Shown one piece after another: positions 18,075 to 25,901 of a DNA stretch of 64,000 nt. Position 1 is the first letter of the stretch. Each line of letters opens with the position of its first letter. A program made the position numbers and the translations under genes. Below the pieces are notes generated by a model that saw only the letters and a list, made by a program, of their open reading frames with translations, made no database searches and was not told where the DNA came from. This stretch comes from Xanthomarina gelatinilytica (GTDB lineage Bacteria > Bacteroidota > Bacteroidia > Flavobacteriales > Flavobacteriaceae). The stretch spans positions 744,001 to 808,000 of the forward strand of contig NZ_ANLA01000004.1 of assembly GCF_000348685.1 (NCBI RefSeq), in the 5' to 3' direction.

Positions 18075-18974
18075 TTATTTAGTAACATCAACTTTAATTT
18101 CAGGGATTTTAACAAGTTCAATAGTGGTAGAGGCTAAGGTTACTTTACCGTTTGTACTTTCTATAGCTTTTCTTATACTATCGTTTAATTCGTGTTTTGT
18201 AATTCTACGTTTTTTGTAATTTACAATATACCTTAAGTTAAATTGAACCCAATTGTCTGTTAGGGTAATGGCCAACGTTGGTTCAACTTGTGCATCTTCA
18301 ACATAGTATTTATTTACAATTTCTTTCCACTGTGCTTTGGAATTGGCAGTAAAATCCGATAAAGATTTTGAAGCAATCTCTATTACTATAGATTTCGCCA
18401 ATTCAATATCCGAACCATATTTTATGGGCAAATTAAATTCATCCCAAATAAAAGGGAAGTCTTGTGAGTAATTGTAAATAGGTCCTTTAAAAACAAAGGC
18501 ATTGCTTAGTTTTACTATCCTGCCACTATAATTGTCGCTCGATACCCATTGTCCAATTTCCATCATGGTGGTATAAATGCTATCTACATCTATAACATCT
18601 CCTTTAATGCCGTTTATTTCTATTCTGTCTCCAGGCTTGTAAACTTTAACAACAAAAATATAGATAGAGCCAGCTATACTTAAAATTAATTCTTGAAGTG
18701 TAAATGCAATACCTGCCGAGAACAACCCTATAGCTAAAGTAAAGTCTTTAATGTTTCCGGTGAAATAGGAAAAGGAAAGAATAACCAATAAAACGTACCC
18801 AATAAATTCAATTCCCTTTTGTGACTTATAACGAGCTGAAGAATTTGAGATGTTCTTTTTTAAAAAACGTCTTAATAACTGAATTATAAGCAACACAAAA
18901 ACCACAATCATAGCATATTTAATAATGCTATAAAGGGTAGGGTTTTCTAAAATCCAGTTGTTTATGTGGTTCAT
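18075..18974 (-). CDS. MscS-family mechanosensitive channel
   Basis: This 299-residue membrane protein has three N-terminal membrane segments. The third is the pore helix region, ALAIGLFSAGIAFTLQELILSIAGS (about 79-105). A beta domain with YKPGDRIEINGIKGDVIDVDSIYTTM and a C-terminal alpha/beta domain follow. MscS channels release solutes on membrane tension. Its start overlaps the stop of the TerB-like gene by one base, so translation is probably coupled. Confidence 0.88.
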   Translation of the reverse strand: MNHINNWILENPTLYSIIKYAMIVVFVLLIIQLLRRFLKKNISNSSARYKSQKGIEFIGYVLLVILSFSYFTGNIKDFTLAIGLFSAGIAFTLQELILSIAGSIYIFVVKVYKPGDRIEINGIKGDVIDVDSIYTTMMEIGQWVSSDNYSGRIVKLSNAFVFKGPIYNYSQDFPFIWDEFNLPIKYGSDIELAKSIVIEIASKSLSDFTANSKAQWKEIVNKYYVEDAQVEPTLAITLTDNWVQFNLRYIVNYKKRRITKHELNDSIRKAIESTNGKVTLASTTIELVKIPEIKVDVTK

Positions 18975-19390
18975 TATGAATTATGTTTCTTTAATTCCAT
19001 ATCCAGTTTGGCCAAAAGAATGAGTTCCGATTTGTTTTTGCCAGAAAAACTGTTTGCAATTTCATGACCAGTCTTTATAATTAGCTTGTTGATCTTAGGG
19101 GTGAAAAAATGGCTTTGTTCTTTTTTATAAGCCACAAAGTCGTTAAACAACTTGTTGCTGTCCAAATTGTTCTGTTCATGTAACCAATCGAAAACAATTT
19201 CTATTTGGAAAGCTGCATCTGTATGAAAATTATCTTCAGAGTCATCCACCTCCAGCCATTTGCTTTTAACCAATTCTTTTAATTTGTTAAATTCTACAGG
19301 TTCCACCACACCATCTGTTGCTGCAATGGCATAGAAAAGTTTGCCAAGGATTTCGTAAAAACGAACGTTTAAATGTTTTTTGTTATCCAT
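18974..19390 (-). CDS. TerB-like protein
   Basis: This 138-residue all-helical protein has the TerB-fold pattern FYAIAATDGVVEPVEFNKLKELV near residues 15-37. In TerB the Asp-Gly and Glu residues of this block bind metal. It is a soluble cytoplasmic protein. It is the first gene of the TerB-MscS-phosphoesterase unit, and its ATG is about 21 bases after the transcription start predicted from the -7 box at 19415-19422. Confidence 0.7.
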   Translation of the reverse strand: MDNKKHLNVRFYEILGKLFYAIAATDGVVEPVEFNKLKELVKSKWLEVDDSEDNFHTDAAFQIEIVFDWLHEQNNLDSNKLFNDFVAYKKEQSHFFTPKINKLIIKTGHEIANSFSGKNKSELILLAKLDMELKKHNS

Positions 19391-19414
19391 AATAAATATG
19401 TATTGATAATTTAA

Positions 19415-19458
19415 ACAATTTAAAGATAGATAAATAGAAATGAAATGATATTCATCAG
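19415..19458 (-). promoter_or_regulatory. FNR-type operator and weak -7 box upstream of TerB-like gene
   Basis: The operator ATGAT-ATTC-ATCAG is at 19445-19458. On the minus strand TAAATTGT lies at 19415-19422, centred 33 bp away, matching four of six fixed positions. No box is found at +33 on the kinase side, so I assign the operator to the TerB unit. Confidence 0.55.
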
Positions 19459-19526
19459 TAGTTGGTTTAACTAAAATCTAACATTTATTTAAGGGGATAA
19501 TTTTTATCAATTTTATAAAAAACACT

Positions 19527-19534
19527 TAACTTTA
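19527..19534 (+). promoter_or_regulatory. Candidate -7 box of the sensor kinase gene
   Basis: TAACTTTA matches five of six fixed positions of TAnnTTTG and lies 28 bases before the kinase ATG. It is not at the 33-bp distance from the operator at 19445-19458, so the kinase may be expressed independently. Confidence 0.4.
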
Positions 19535-19561
19535 AGGAATCTTAATTTTTTAAAATTTAGC

Positions 19562-21991
19562 ATGATTACAAGCAATCAGGATGTTTTTCAAATTCTAACT
19601 GAAGCGATATCAGAAGGTATTGTTATTGTAGACGAAAAACAGCATATAGTAGCAATAAATTCGGCAACAGAACTCATGTTTGGTTATGCAAAAGGAGAGC
19701 TTATTAACAAGACTTTGGATACTTTAATTCCCGTTCAATACCACAAAGCACACACACATCATTTTAAAGGTTTCATTAAAAATAAAGAAGCTAGGGCCAT
19801 GGGAATGGATAAAGTGCTTCATGGAGCTAAAAAGGACGGCACTGTTTTTCCCATAGAGGTGGGTTTAAACCCCATAGTAGTGGAAAACAAGTCCTTTGTA
19901 ATGGCTTTGGTTGTAGACATTACCAAACGTGTTGAAATTGAAAAAACGCTGCACATTAAAAGTAAAGCCTTGCAACACGCAAGTAATGGAATTATAATAA
20001 CCGATGCTTTACAGAAAGACCATCCAATTATCTATGCCAATACTGCTTTTGAAAAAATTACTGGATATACACAAGAAGACATACTAAATAAAAATTGCAG
20101 GTTTTTACAAGCCAATGACACAGAGCAAAAAAGCATTAAAAAAATTAGAAATGCCGTAGCCAAAGGAAAAAGTTGTCATGTGGTGTTGCGAAATTACAGA
20201 AAAGATGGTTCCATGTTTTGGAACGAGTTGCACATTACACCCATTAAAGACAATGCTGGTGTGGTCACTCATTTTATAGGGATCCAAAACGATGTGTCAC
20301 AGCGTAAAATGGCCGAAGAAAACCAAGCACACCTTGCAGCTATTTTAGATGAATCTTTAAATGAGATTTATGTGTTCGATTCCAAGAGTTTCAAGTTTTT
20401 AAATGTTAATTATGGAGCCATAAAAAATTTGGGTTATAGCCTTGAAGAGTTAAAAAACATGACTCCTGCTGATATTAAACCAGAATACACCTTAGAGAAA
20501 TTTAAAAATCAGGTAGATCCGTTATTGAAAAAACAAGTAAAAACCTTAGGATTTGAAACCATTCACGAAAGAAAAAATGGCAGCAAATACCCTGTGGAGG
20601 TCCACTTGCAATTATCCAATTTTGAAGATAAAGAAGTTTTTGTGGCCATTATTCTGGATATTTCCGATAGAAAAAAACAGGAGTTTTTTAAAATCAAGCA
20701 AAACCGTATCCTGGAATTAATAGTTTTGGATACACCCATAGAAACAACCTTAAAAGATGTTGCGTATTTAATTGAAGAGCAATTTGAAGATGTTTATGTA
20801 TCCATACTATTGCTGGATCAAGAGTCTCAAAACTTACATGGTCTCGTGGCTCCTAGCTTGCCAGAAGCCTACTCAAAGAACATAAATAGCATGTTAATAG
20901 GTGAACATGTAGATAGTACTGGCACTACAGCGTTTTTAGAGCAAGAACTGGTTGTGTCGAACATTGAGACACATCCATTATGGCAAAACTTCAAGCATTT
21001 GGTTTCACCTCATGGTCTGCAAGCTTGCTGGACAACTCCTATTGTTTCTTCCAAAAACGTTCCTCTGGGTGTTTTTGCCATTTATAGAAAAGAAAACATG
21101 GCCTTTGCAAACCTAAATAAACAGGTGGTTCAGGTGGGTAATAAATTGGCAGGCATAGCTATAGAAAAACATTTAACCAATAAGTATATTGTAAAAACCC
21201 AAAACCAATTGGAAAGGTATGCCAAAAACTTACAGGAACAAGTAGACGAGCAAACCAAAGAATTAAAAGCAGCCCTTAAAAAAGAAATAGAGCTTAATGA
21301 GTTAAAAACAAAGTTCCTGTCTTTAGTGTCTCACGAATTTAAAACCCCTTTAAGTGGTATTTTAACATCCACCATGTTGCTAAAAAAATACACCATGGTA
21401 GACCAACAGGAAAAACGCGATAAACATATAAATACCATAACGAATATTGTAAACAATTTAAACAATATTTTAAACGATTTTTTATCTGTAGAAAAAATGG
21501 AATCTGGTAAGGTTAATTACCATTTTAAGGAGTTTAAATTAAGTAAGGTCCTTAATGAAGTTATTTACAACTCCAACATGCTTTTAAAAGATGGACAGAA
21601 AATTAAATATCCAGAAAACATTGATGAGATATCGTTGCAACAAGATGAGAAAATATTAGAGCTTACTTTGTCCAATGTAATACATAATGCCATTAAATAT
21701 TCCCCAGAGAATAGCAATATAGATGTAGCAATTGCCCAAAATAAACACCAAACCGTTTTTAAAATAAAAGATCAAGGTGTAGGTATTCCAGAAAAAGATC
21801 AAAAAAATATATTCAACCGTTATTTTAGGGCCGAAAACGTATTAACAACCCAAGGTACAGGTATTGGGCTAAACATTGTAAAAAACCATATTGAAAACTT
21901 GGGAGGCTCCATTACATTTGCTAGTCAGGAGCAAGTAGGTACAACCTTTACCATTACCATACCCAATAAGCCAGCTAAAGACCTGCTGTAA
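19562..21991 (+). CDS. PAS(FixL-like)-LOV-PAS-GAF sensor histidine kinase
   Basis: This 809-residue soluble kinase has no membrane segments. PAS1 (about 8-125) aligns with the FixL haem PAS, and His64 falls at the FixL proximal haem histidine. PAS2 (about 133-250) is a LOV domain: NCRFLQ with the photoactive Cys179, plus Asn211 (NYRKDG), Asn221 (FWNEL) and Gln242 (GIQNDV), the flavin-contacting residues. A third PAS (about 257-372), a GAF (about 385-535) and a short coiled coil follow. Last come HisKA with phospho-acceptor His591 (SHEFKTP) and HATPase with N-box Asn709, DQGVGIP and GTGIGL. The next gene, 79 bases on, encodes its likely partner regulator. Blue-light and oxygen sensing are inferred from these residues. 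Confidence 0.92.
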   Translation: MITSNQDVFQILTEAISEGIVIVDEKQHIVAINSATELMFGYAKGELINKTLDTLIPVQYHKAHTHHFKGFIKNKEARAMGMDKVLHGAKKDGTVFPIEVGLNPIVVENKSFVMALVVDITKRVEIEKTLHIKSKALQHASNGIIITDALQKDHPIIYANTAFEKITGYTQEDILNKNCRFLQANDTEQKSIKKIRNAVAKGKSCHVVLRNYRKDGSMFWNELHITPIKDNAGVVTHFIGIQNDVSQRKMAEENQAHLAAILDESLNEIYVFDSKSFKFLNVNYGAIKNLGYSLEELKNMTPADIKPEYTLEKFKNQVDPLLKKQVKTLGFETIHERKNGSKYPVEVHLQLSNFEDKEVFVAIILDISDRKKQEFFKIKQNRILELIVLDTPIETTLKDVAYLIEEQFEDVYVSILLLDQESQNLHGLVAPSLPEAYSKNINSMLIGEHVDSTGTTAFLEQELVVSNIETHPLWQNFKHLVSPHGLQACWTTPIVSSKNVPLGVFAIYRKENMAFANLNKQVVQVGNKLAGIAIEKHLTNKYIVKTQNQLERYAKNLQEQVDEQTKELKAALKKEIELNELKTKFLSLVSHEFKTPLSGILTSTMLLKKYTMVDQQEKRDKHINTITNIVNNLNNILNDFLSVEKMESGKVNYHFKEFKLSKVLNEVIYNSNMLLKDGQKIKYPENIDEISLQQDEKILELTLSNVIHNAIKYSPENSNIDVAIAQNKHQTVFKIKDQGVGIPEKDQKNIFNRYFRAENVLTTQGTGIGLNIVKNHIENLGGSITFASQEQVGTTFTITIPNKPAKDLL

Positions 21992-22070
21992 TGTTATTTT
22001 TTTTAAAAAATTGAAAAATATTGTAGAGTAAGTATATTGAAAAAGACCATATTAAACACTAAAAAAACAA

Positions 22071-23126
22071 ATGAAAACCATTTTATTAATTGAAGACGAT
22101 GTTGTTTTAAGGGAGAACACTGCCGAACTGTTGGAGCTTTCAAATTATAAGGTTTTAACAGCTTCCAATGGAAAAATGGGAGTTGTTATGGCTAAAAGCA
22201 GTCTTCCAGATATTATTGTTTGCGATATCATGATGCCAGAACTTGATGGTTATGGCGTATTAAGTGAATTGTCTAAAAACCAAGAGACCAAGCACATCCC
22301 TTTTATCTTTCTATCGGCCAAAACCGAACAACAAGATGTGAGAAAAGGCATGAATTTAGGTGCAGACGATTATATCACCAAGCCTTTTAACGAAGTAGAT
22401 TTAATAAGTGCCATAGAAAGCCGATTGGCAAAAGCAGCCATTCTTAAAGAATCCAATGTTCAGACAGCTGAGCATGCGCTGCAAAACCAGGACGATGAGC
22501 TAAAAACCTTAAACGACCTTAAAAACTTTTTAGACGATAATGGTGAAACCATACACTATTCCGAAGGAGACATTATTTACAAACAAGGAGACCATTCCAA
22601 TACCATATACCTTATCAGTAAGGGAATTGTGAAATGTCATATTCTTGATGAGAAAGGCAAAGAGCTTATAACGGCACTCTATAAAGAAGATGATTTGTTT
22701 GGCTACACATCCTTTATGCAAAACATACCTTATCATGAATCTGCAACAGCCATTAAAGACACAACCTTGGTTAGTGTCTCTAAAAATGTCTTAAAGGAAG
22801 TGTTGGAAAAAAACCATTTGGTAACCTTGGAATTAATACAGTTACTTACAGACAATTTATTTCATGTTAAAGAGCAGTTGTTGCAAATGGCTTACGGATC
22901 TGTAAATCAAAAAACAGCGCAAACAATCATTCAATTCTCTGAAAAGTTAAACCGAAAACCAAACGAACCTATTAGGATTTCCAGAAACGACTTAGCAAGT
23001 GTGGCAGGAATTGCAACAGAAACCTTAATAAGGACCATGACCTATTTTAAAAAACAAGGTCTTATTGAAGTGGAAGGTAGAAATATAAAAATTTTGGACC
23101 TGGAAAAACTTAAAGAAATCTATTAA
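22071..23126 (+). CDS. Response regulator with receiver and CRP/FNR output
   Basis: This 351-residue protein has a receiver domain (1-120; acidic Asp9/Asp10, phospho-acceptor Asp52, Ser82, Lys104). A short linker and a cyclic-nucleotide-binding-type beta barrel (about 155-250) follow, then a dimer helix and a CRP-type helix-turn-helix (about 300-345). The recognition helix carries Glu317 and Arg321, spaced i and i+4 like Glu181/Arg185 of CRP and Glu209/Arg213 of FNR, which contact the TGA core. No FNR-type Fe-S cysteine cluster is seen, so the signal is probably phosphorylation by the upstream kinase. It is a good candidate to bind the TGA(T/C)-N4-(A/G)TCA operators of this region, which is inference. 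Confidence 0.92.
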   Translation: MKTILLIEDDVVLRENTAELLELSNYKVLTASNGKMGVVMAKSSLPDIIVCDIMMPELDGYGVLSELSKNQETKHIPFIFLSAKTEQQDVRKGMNLGADDYITKPFNEVDLISAIESRLAKAAILKESNVQTAEHALQNQDDELKTLNDLKNFLDDNGETIHYSEGDIIYKQGDHSNTIYLISKGIVKCHILDEKGKELITALYKEDDLFGYTSFMQNIPYHESATAIKDTTLVSVSKNVLKEVLEKNHLVTLELIQLLTDNLFHVKEQLLQMAYGSVNQKTAQTIIQFSEKLNRKPNEPIRISRNDLASVAGIATETLIRTMTYFKKQGLIEVEGRNIKILDLEKLKEIY

Positions 23127-23147
23127 TTGCCCTAAGGTAAGTGCAAT

Positions 23148-23191
23148 ATGATGAATATCATTTTATAAGTTACTTGGTGGGCTTATTTTTG
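23148..23191 (+). promoter_or_regulatory. FNR-type operator and -7 box of the first universal stress protein
   Basis: The operator ATGAT-GAAT-ATCAT is at 23148-23161. The -7 box TATTTTTG, a full match, is at 23184-23191, centred 33 bp downstream. The predicted transcript starts about 16 bases before the ATG. Confidence 0.75.
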
Positions 23192-23210
23192 AGCTTTAAG
23201 TTATTAAGTA

Positions 23211-24053
23211 ATGAAAAATGTCCTATTGCCCACAGATTTTTCAGAAAACTCATGGAATGCCATAAAATACGCTATAGATTTTCATGAGGGAATAGACTGT
23301 AATTTTTTTCTGTTACATGTTAACAGATTGAGCCATGTGGTTTTAAACGATGCGCCATATTTGCCTACACAGGATGTTATTGAAGATGTTTACACCAAAC
23401 CTGCCAAGGCTCAGTTACGAGCTATGTTAAAACGTGTCACTGCATATAAGTCCCAAAATAAAAAGCATAAGTTCTATACCATTTCAGATTATAATTTTTT
23501 TGTGGAATCCATACGTGAGCATGTTGAAGAAAATAACATAGACTTAATAGTTATGGGTACCAAAGGGGCTTCTGGACTTAAAAAAGTTATTATTGGCAGC
23601 AATACAGGAGACATTATTACCAAGGTGCCTTGCACTACTTTAGTGGTACCTGAAAATGCAACCTACAAAAGCATCAAGGAAGTGGCTTTCCCTACAGATT
23701 TCTCTTTACATTACAACATAAATACCTTGGAGCCTATTTTAAAAATAGTTCAGAAAAACCAAGCAGCATTAAGGGTTGTTCATATTAGCAAAAAGCAAAC
23801 CGAATTAAACAGGGACCAAATAAAAAACAAAGAGTTGCTTGAAGATTATTTTCATGCAAACACACATAGTTTTCATTTTCTAACCAACAAAAAAGTTGAA
23901 GCAGCAGTTCAATGTTTTGTTGAAAGCAGAGATATAGATATGATAACTATGGTTGCTAAAAACCTTAATTATTTTCAACAAATTTTGTTTCATTCAAAAG
24001 TGGAAGAAATAAGTTACCATATAAATATTCCGTTTTTGGTGTTACATAATTAA
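23211..24053 (+). CDS. Tandem universal stress protein
   Basis: This 280-residue cytoplasmic protein contains two Usp domains. The first (1-146) starts MKNVLLPTDFSENSWNAIKYA and keeps the ATP-binding G-x2-G-x9-G-S pattern (GTKGASGLKKVIIGSNTG). The second (about 155-280) is divergent and lacks that motif. Usp proteins are linked to survival under growth arrest, hypoxia and stress. It is the first of four Usp genes in 8.5 kb, with its own FNR-type promoter. Confidence 0.93.
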   Translation: MKNVLLPTDFSENSWNAIKYAIDFHEGIDCNFFLLHVNRLSHVVLNDAPYLPTQDVIEDVYTKPAKAQLRAMLKRVTAYKSQNKKHKFYTISDYNFFVESIREHVEENNIDLIVMGTKGASGLKKVIIGSNTGDIITKVPCTTLVVPENATYKSIKEVAFPTDFSLHYNINTLEPILKIVQKNQAALRVVHISKKQTELNRDQIKNKELLEDYFHANTHSFHFLTNKKVEAAVQCFVESRDIDMITMVAKNLNYFQQILFHSKVEEISYHINIPFLVLHN

Positions 24054-24064
24054 AAACAAAAATT

Positions 24065-24451
24065 ATGGACATGTCTATTTTACTAGCCAAATTCTGGGGT
24101 TGGTACCTCATCGTGTTTTTTGTGATTTTAAGTTTCAATCCCAAACGCATAAAACAAATTTTCAATGACTTAAGAGACGAGAAATTTTTAATTATTGCTT
24201 CGTTTGTGGCCATTATTATTGGGTTGATAAACATTCTATTGCACAATGTCTGGGAAGCCAATTGGAAGCTTATTATAACCTTAATAGGTTGGATAGCCTT
24301 GTTTAAGGGCTTGGCCTTATTTACATTTCCCCGGCAAACTGTAAAAAGACTAAACTATATAAACGTAAAATTTGTACAGGTAATTTATATGTTGCTTTTT
24401 CTGTTGGGAGTGTTACTTTTAAATATTGCCTATAATATTGTGCCTTATTGA
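24065..24451 (+). CDS. Small four-helix membrane protein
   Basis: This 128-residue hydrophobic protein has about four membrane segments (near 7-22, 42-62, 70-88 and 102-124) and few charged residues apart from short loops such as NPKRIKQIFNDLRDEK. I do not recognise a specific family with certainty. It lies 11 bases after the Usp gene and shares its transcript. Confidence 0.7.
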   Translation: MDMSILLAKFWGWYLIVFFVILSFNPKRIKQIFNDLRDEKFLIIASFVAIIIGLINILLHNVWEANWKLIITLIGWIALFKGLALFTFPRQTVKRLNYINVKFVQVIYMLLFLLGVLLLNIAYNIVPY

Positions 24452-24474
24452 TTTTTTAAAAAAAATGTCAAAAC

Positions 24475-24518
24475 ATGACAGATGTCATTTTATTTTTTTT
24501 AAATAGTCGCTATATTTA
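24475..24518 (+). promoter_or_regulatory. FNR-type operator and -7 box of short transcript A
   Basis: The operator ATGAC-AGAT-GTCAT, a perfect palindrome outside the central bases, is at 24475-24488. TATATTTA at 24511-24518 (five of six fixed positions) is centred 33 bp downstream. Confidence 0.68.
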
Positions 24519-24608
24519 TTACATAAATAAAACATAGATTACTTCGTGATGTACTAGTTTATTTGAAAACCATTTCTTTAGATGGGTTTTTAAAAAAAAA
24601 TTCTAACA

Positions 24609-24644
24609 ATGACAGAGGAATCATTATTAGATTTAAGCTATTAA
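24609..24644 (+). CDS. Possible 11-residue microprotein in transcript A
   Basis: ATG to TAA encodes MTEESLLDLSY. It sits immediately before the terminator hairpin in a unit with a strong predicted promoter. The equivalent position in transcript B also carries a tiny frame. It could be chance; coding cannot be judged from eleven codons. Confidence 0.25.
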   Translation: MTEESLLDLSY

Positions 24645-24650
24645 TCTGAG

Positions 24651-24680
24651 AAAGCCAGAAATTTAATTTCTGGCTTTTTT
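24651..24680 (+). terminator. Terminator of short transcript A
   Basis: A 12-bp perfect stem (AAAGCCAGAAAT and complement), a 3-base loop and a run of six T. Confidence 0.85.
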
Positions 24681-24697
24681 GATTTTATTTTTGAAAA

Positions 24698-24741
24698 CTG
24701 ATAAATGTCATATTTTTTATCTTAAACATAGTTTACTTTTA
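24698..24741 (+). promoter_or_regulatory. FNR-type operator and -7 box of short transcript B
   Basis: The operator CTGAT-AAAT-GTCAT is at 24698-24711. TACTTTTA at 24734-24741 (five of six fixed positions) is centred 33 bp downstream. It begins 18 bases after the terminator of transcript A. Confidence 0.68.
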
Positions 24742-24883
24742 TCCTATAAATATAGTGTTTATATGGTTAAAGGTTATTGTGTTAAAGTACATAACCAAAA
24801 TTAAGATTCTTGAGTAGTTGTTTAACTTTGTTTAATAAGTCTTTATTAGATTTTTAAGATGGGTTAATATTTTAAAAAAGTTA

Positions 24884-24922
24884 ATGAATACTATAGAACT
24901 CTTAACAAAGCGAGAAAGGTAA
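24884..24922 (+). CDS. Possible 12-residue microprotein in transcript B
   Basis: ATG to TAA encodes MNTIELLTKRER, ending inside the left arm and loop of the terminator hairpin. It has the same relative position as the tiny frame of transcript A. Translation through the hairpin could modulate termination. Coding is unproven. Confidence 0.25.
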   Translation: MNTIELLTKRER

Positions 24923-24945
24923 AAACTTTCTCGCTTTTGTTTTTT
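24907..24945 (+). terminator. Terminator of short transcript B
   Basis: A 12-bp perfect stem (AAAGCGAGAAAG and complement), a 7-base loop, then a T-rich run broken by one G. Confidence 0.8.
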
Positions 24946-24962
24946 ACATGGTTTGCCACCTT

Positions 24963-25006
24963 CTGATATTTATCATAGTTTTTCTTTCTAGTATTGACTA
25001 AATTTA
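24963..25006 (+). promoter_or_regulatory. FNR-type operator and -7 box of the second universal stress protein operon
   Basis: The operator CTGAT-ATTT-ATCAT is at 24963-24976. TAAATTTA at 24999-25006 (five of six fixed positions) is centred 33 bp downstream. The predicted start of transcription is about 20 bases before the ATG at 25030. Confidence 0.72.
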
Positions 25007-25029
25007 AAGTTAATATTAATACCACTTTC

Positions 25030-25878
25030 ATGAGAAAAATATTGATACCTACAGATTTTTCAGACAATGCAATGAATGCCATAAAATATGCTTTGGAACT
25101 TTTTAAGTACCACAAAAGCAAATTTTATATCATGCATGCCTATCAAGATGAAATTTATGCAGACGAAACTGTGCTTAATAGGAATAAACTGGCAACAGTT
25201 ACCAAACAAGTGCATAACGCGTCAACCAAAAAGTTGGATAATGTCTTGAAACAGATTAAAGAAATTTCGCCAAACCCTAGGCATGAGTATTTTGCTTTGC
25301 CAGCAAATAGTGTTTTGGTGGATGAGGCAGATAGAATTGTGGATAAAGAAAACATAGACATTATTGTTATGGGAACCAGAGGCGAAACAAACGATAGACG
25401 CATGACTTTTGGTTCTAACACCTTGCAGGTTTTAAAATATGTGGCCTGTCCTGTTCTGGCCATTCCAGAAAATTATAAATATACACAGCCAAAACACATC
25501 ATGTTCCCAACCAATTACATGATTCCTTATAAAAGAAGGGAACTTAAATTGTTTTGTGATATGGCATCACCTTTTAGGGCTACCATAGATATGGTTTATA
25601 TTTCAATGTCTGATAAACTGTCCATGAGACAAGAAGACAATAGGGAGTTTGTTAAAAACGAACTGTGTAAAAACCCAATCAACTTTATTACCATTAAGCA
25701 AAAAGACATCACAAAATCCATATTAAAATACATTGAAACCAATAACATAGATATGCTTGTCATGGTAAACACCAGGCAATCTTTTTTAGAGGATATCTTA
25801 TTTCAAAATAGGGTTTCCAGGCTTACCTTAGAACTGGAAATTCCGTTTTTGGCAATGCAAAACATCAAACGTATTTAA
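25030..25878 (+). CDS. Tandem universal stress protein
   Basis: This 282-residue protein has two Usp domains. The first keeps MRKILIPTDFSDNAMNAIKYAL and the ATP-binding GTRGETNDRRMTFGSN; the second is divergent. The open frame extends upstream to a TTG at 24994, but that codon overlaps the predicted -7 box, and the ATG at 25030 gives the standard Usp start. It is the first gene of a probable operon with the third Usp, the ATP-cone protein, the beta-CASP ribonuclease and the gene at 29056. Confidence 0.92.
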   Translation: MRKILIPTDFSDNAMNAIKYALELFKYHKSKFYIMHAYQDEIYADETVLNRNKLATVTKQVHNASTKKLDNVLKQIKEISPNPRHEYFALPANSVLVDEADRIVDKENIDIIVMGTRGETNDRRMTFGSNTLQVLKYVACPVLAIPENYKYTQPKHIMFPTNYMIPYKRRELKLFCDMASPFRATIDMVYISMSDKLSMRQEDNREFVKNELCKNPINFITIKQKDITKSILKYIETNNIDMLVMVNTRQSFLEDILFQNRVSRLTLELEIPFLAMQNIKRI

Positions 25879-25901
25879 TTCATTTATTAAAACTCCGTAT
25901 C

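Larger units (their letters stand above)
24522..24680 (+). ncRNA. Predicted short transcript A (sRNA or microprotein mRNA)
   Basis: The unit runs from the transcription start predicted by the -7 box at 24511-24518 to an intrinsic terminator at 24651-24680, which has a 12-bp stem, 3-base loop and T6. It is about 160 nt long. It contains an 11-codon frame just before the hairpin. A segment GATGGGTT followed by an A-rich stretch (24581-24600) recurs in transcript B. An FNR-controlled sRNA similar in concept to E. coli FnrS is one reading. Confidence 0.5.
24745..24945 (+). ncRNA. Predicted short transcript B (sRNA or microprotein mRNA)
   Basis: This is a second operator-promoter-terminator unit of about 200 nt, directly following unit A. 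It shares the GATGGGTT plus A-rich segment (24858-24880) upstream of a 12-codon frame, and its terminator begins inside that frame. The shared layout suggests the two units are paralogous. Confidence 0.48.

Noticed and set aside
19481-19488. FNR-type control of the sensor kinase from the operator at 19445-19458
   Set aside because: No -7-like box lies at +33 on the plus strand. The nearest box (19527-19534) is at the wrong distance, so I assigned the operator to the TerB side.
24891-25121. 76-codon minus-strand frame across the second Usp promoter
   Set aside because: It overlaps the operator, the promoter and the Usp start and has no family features.
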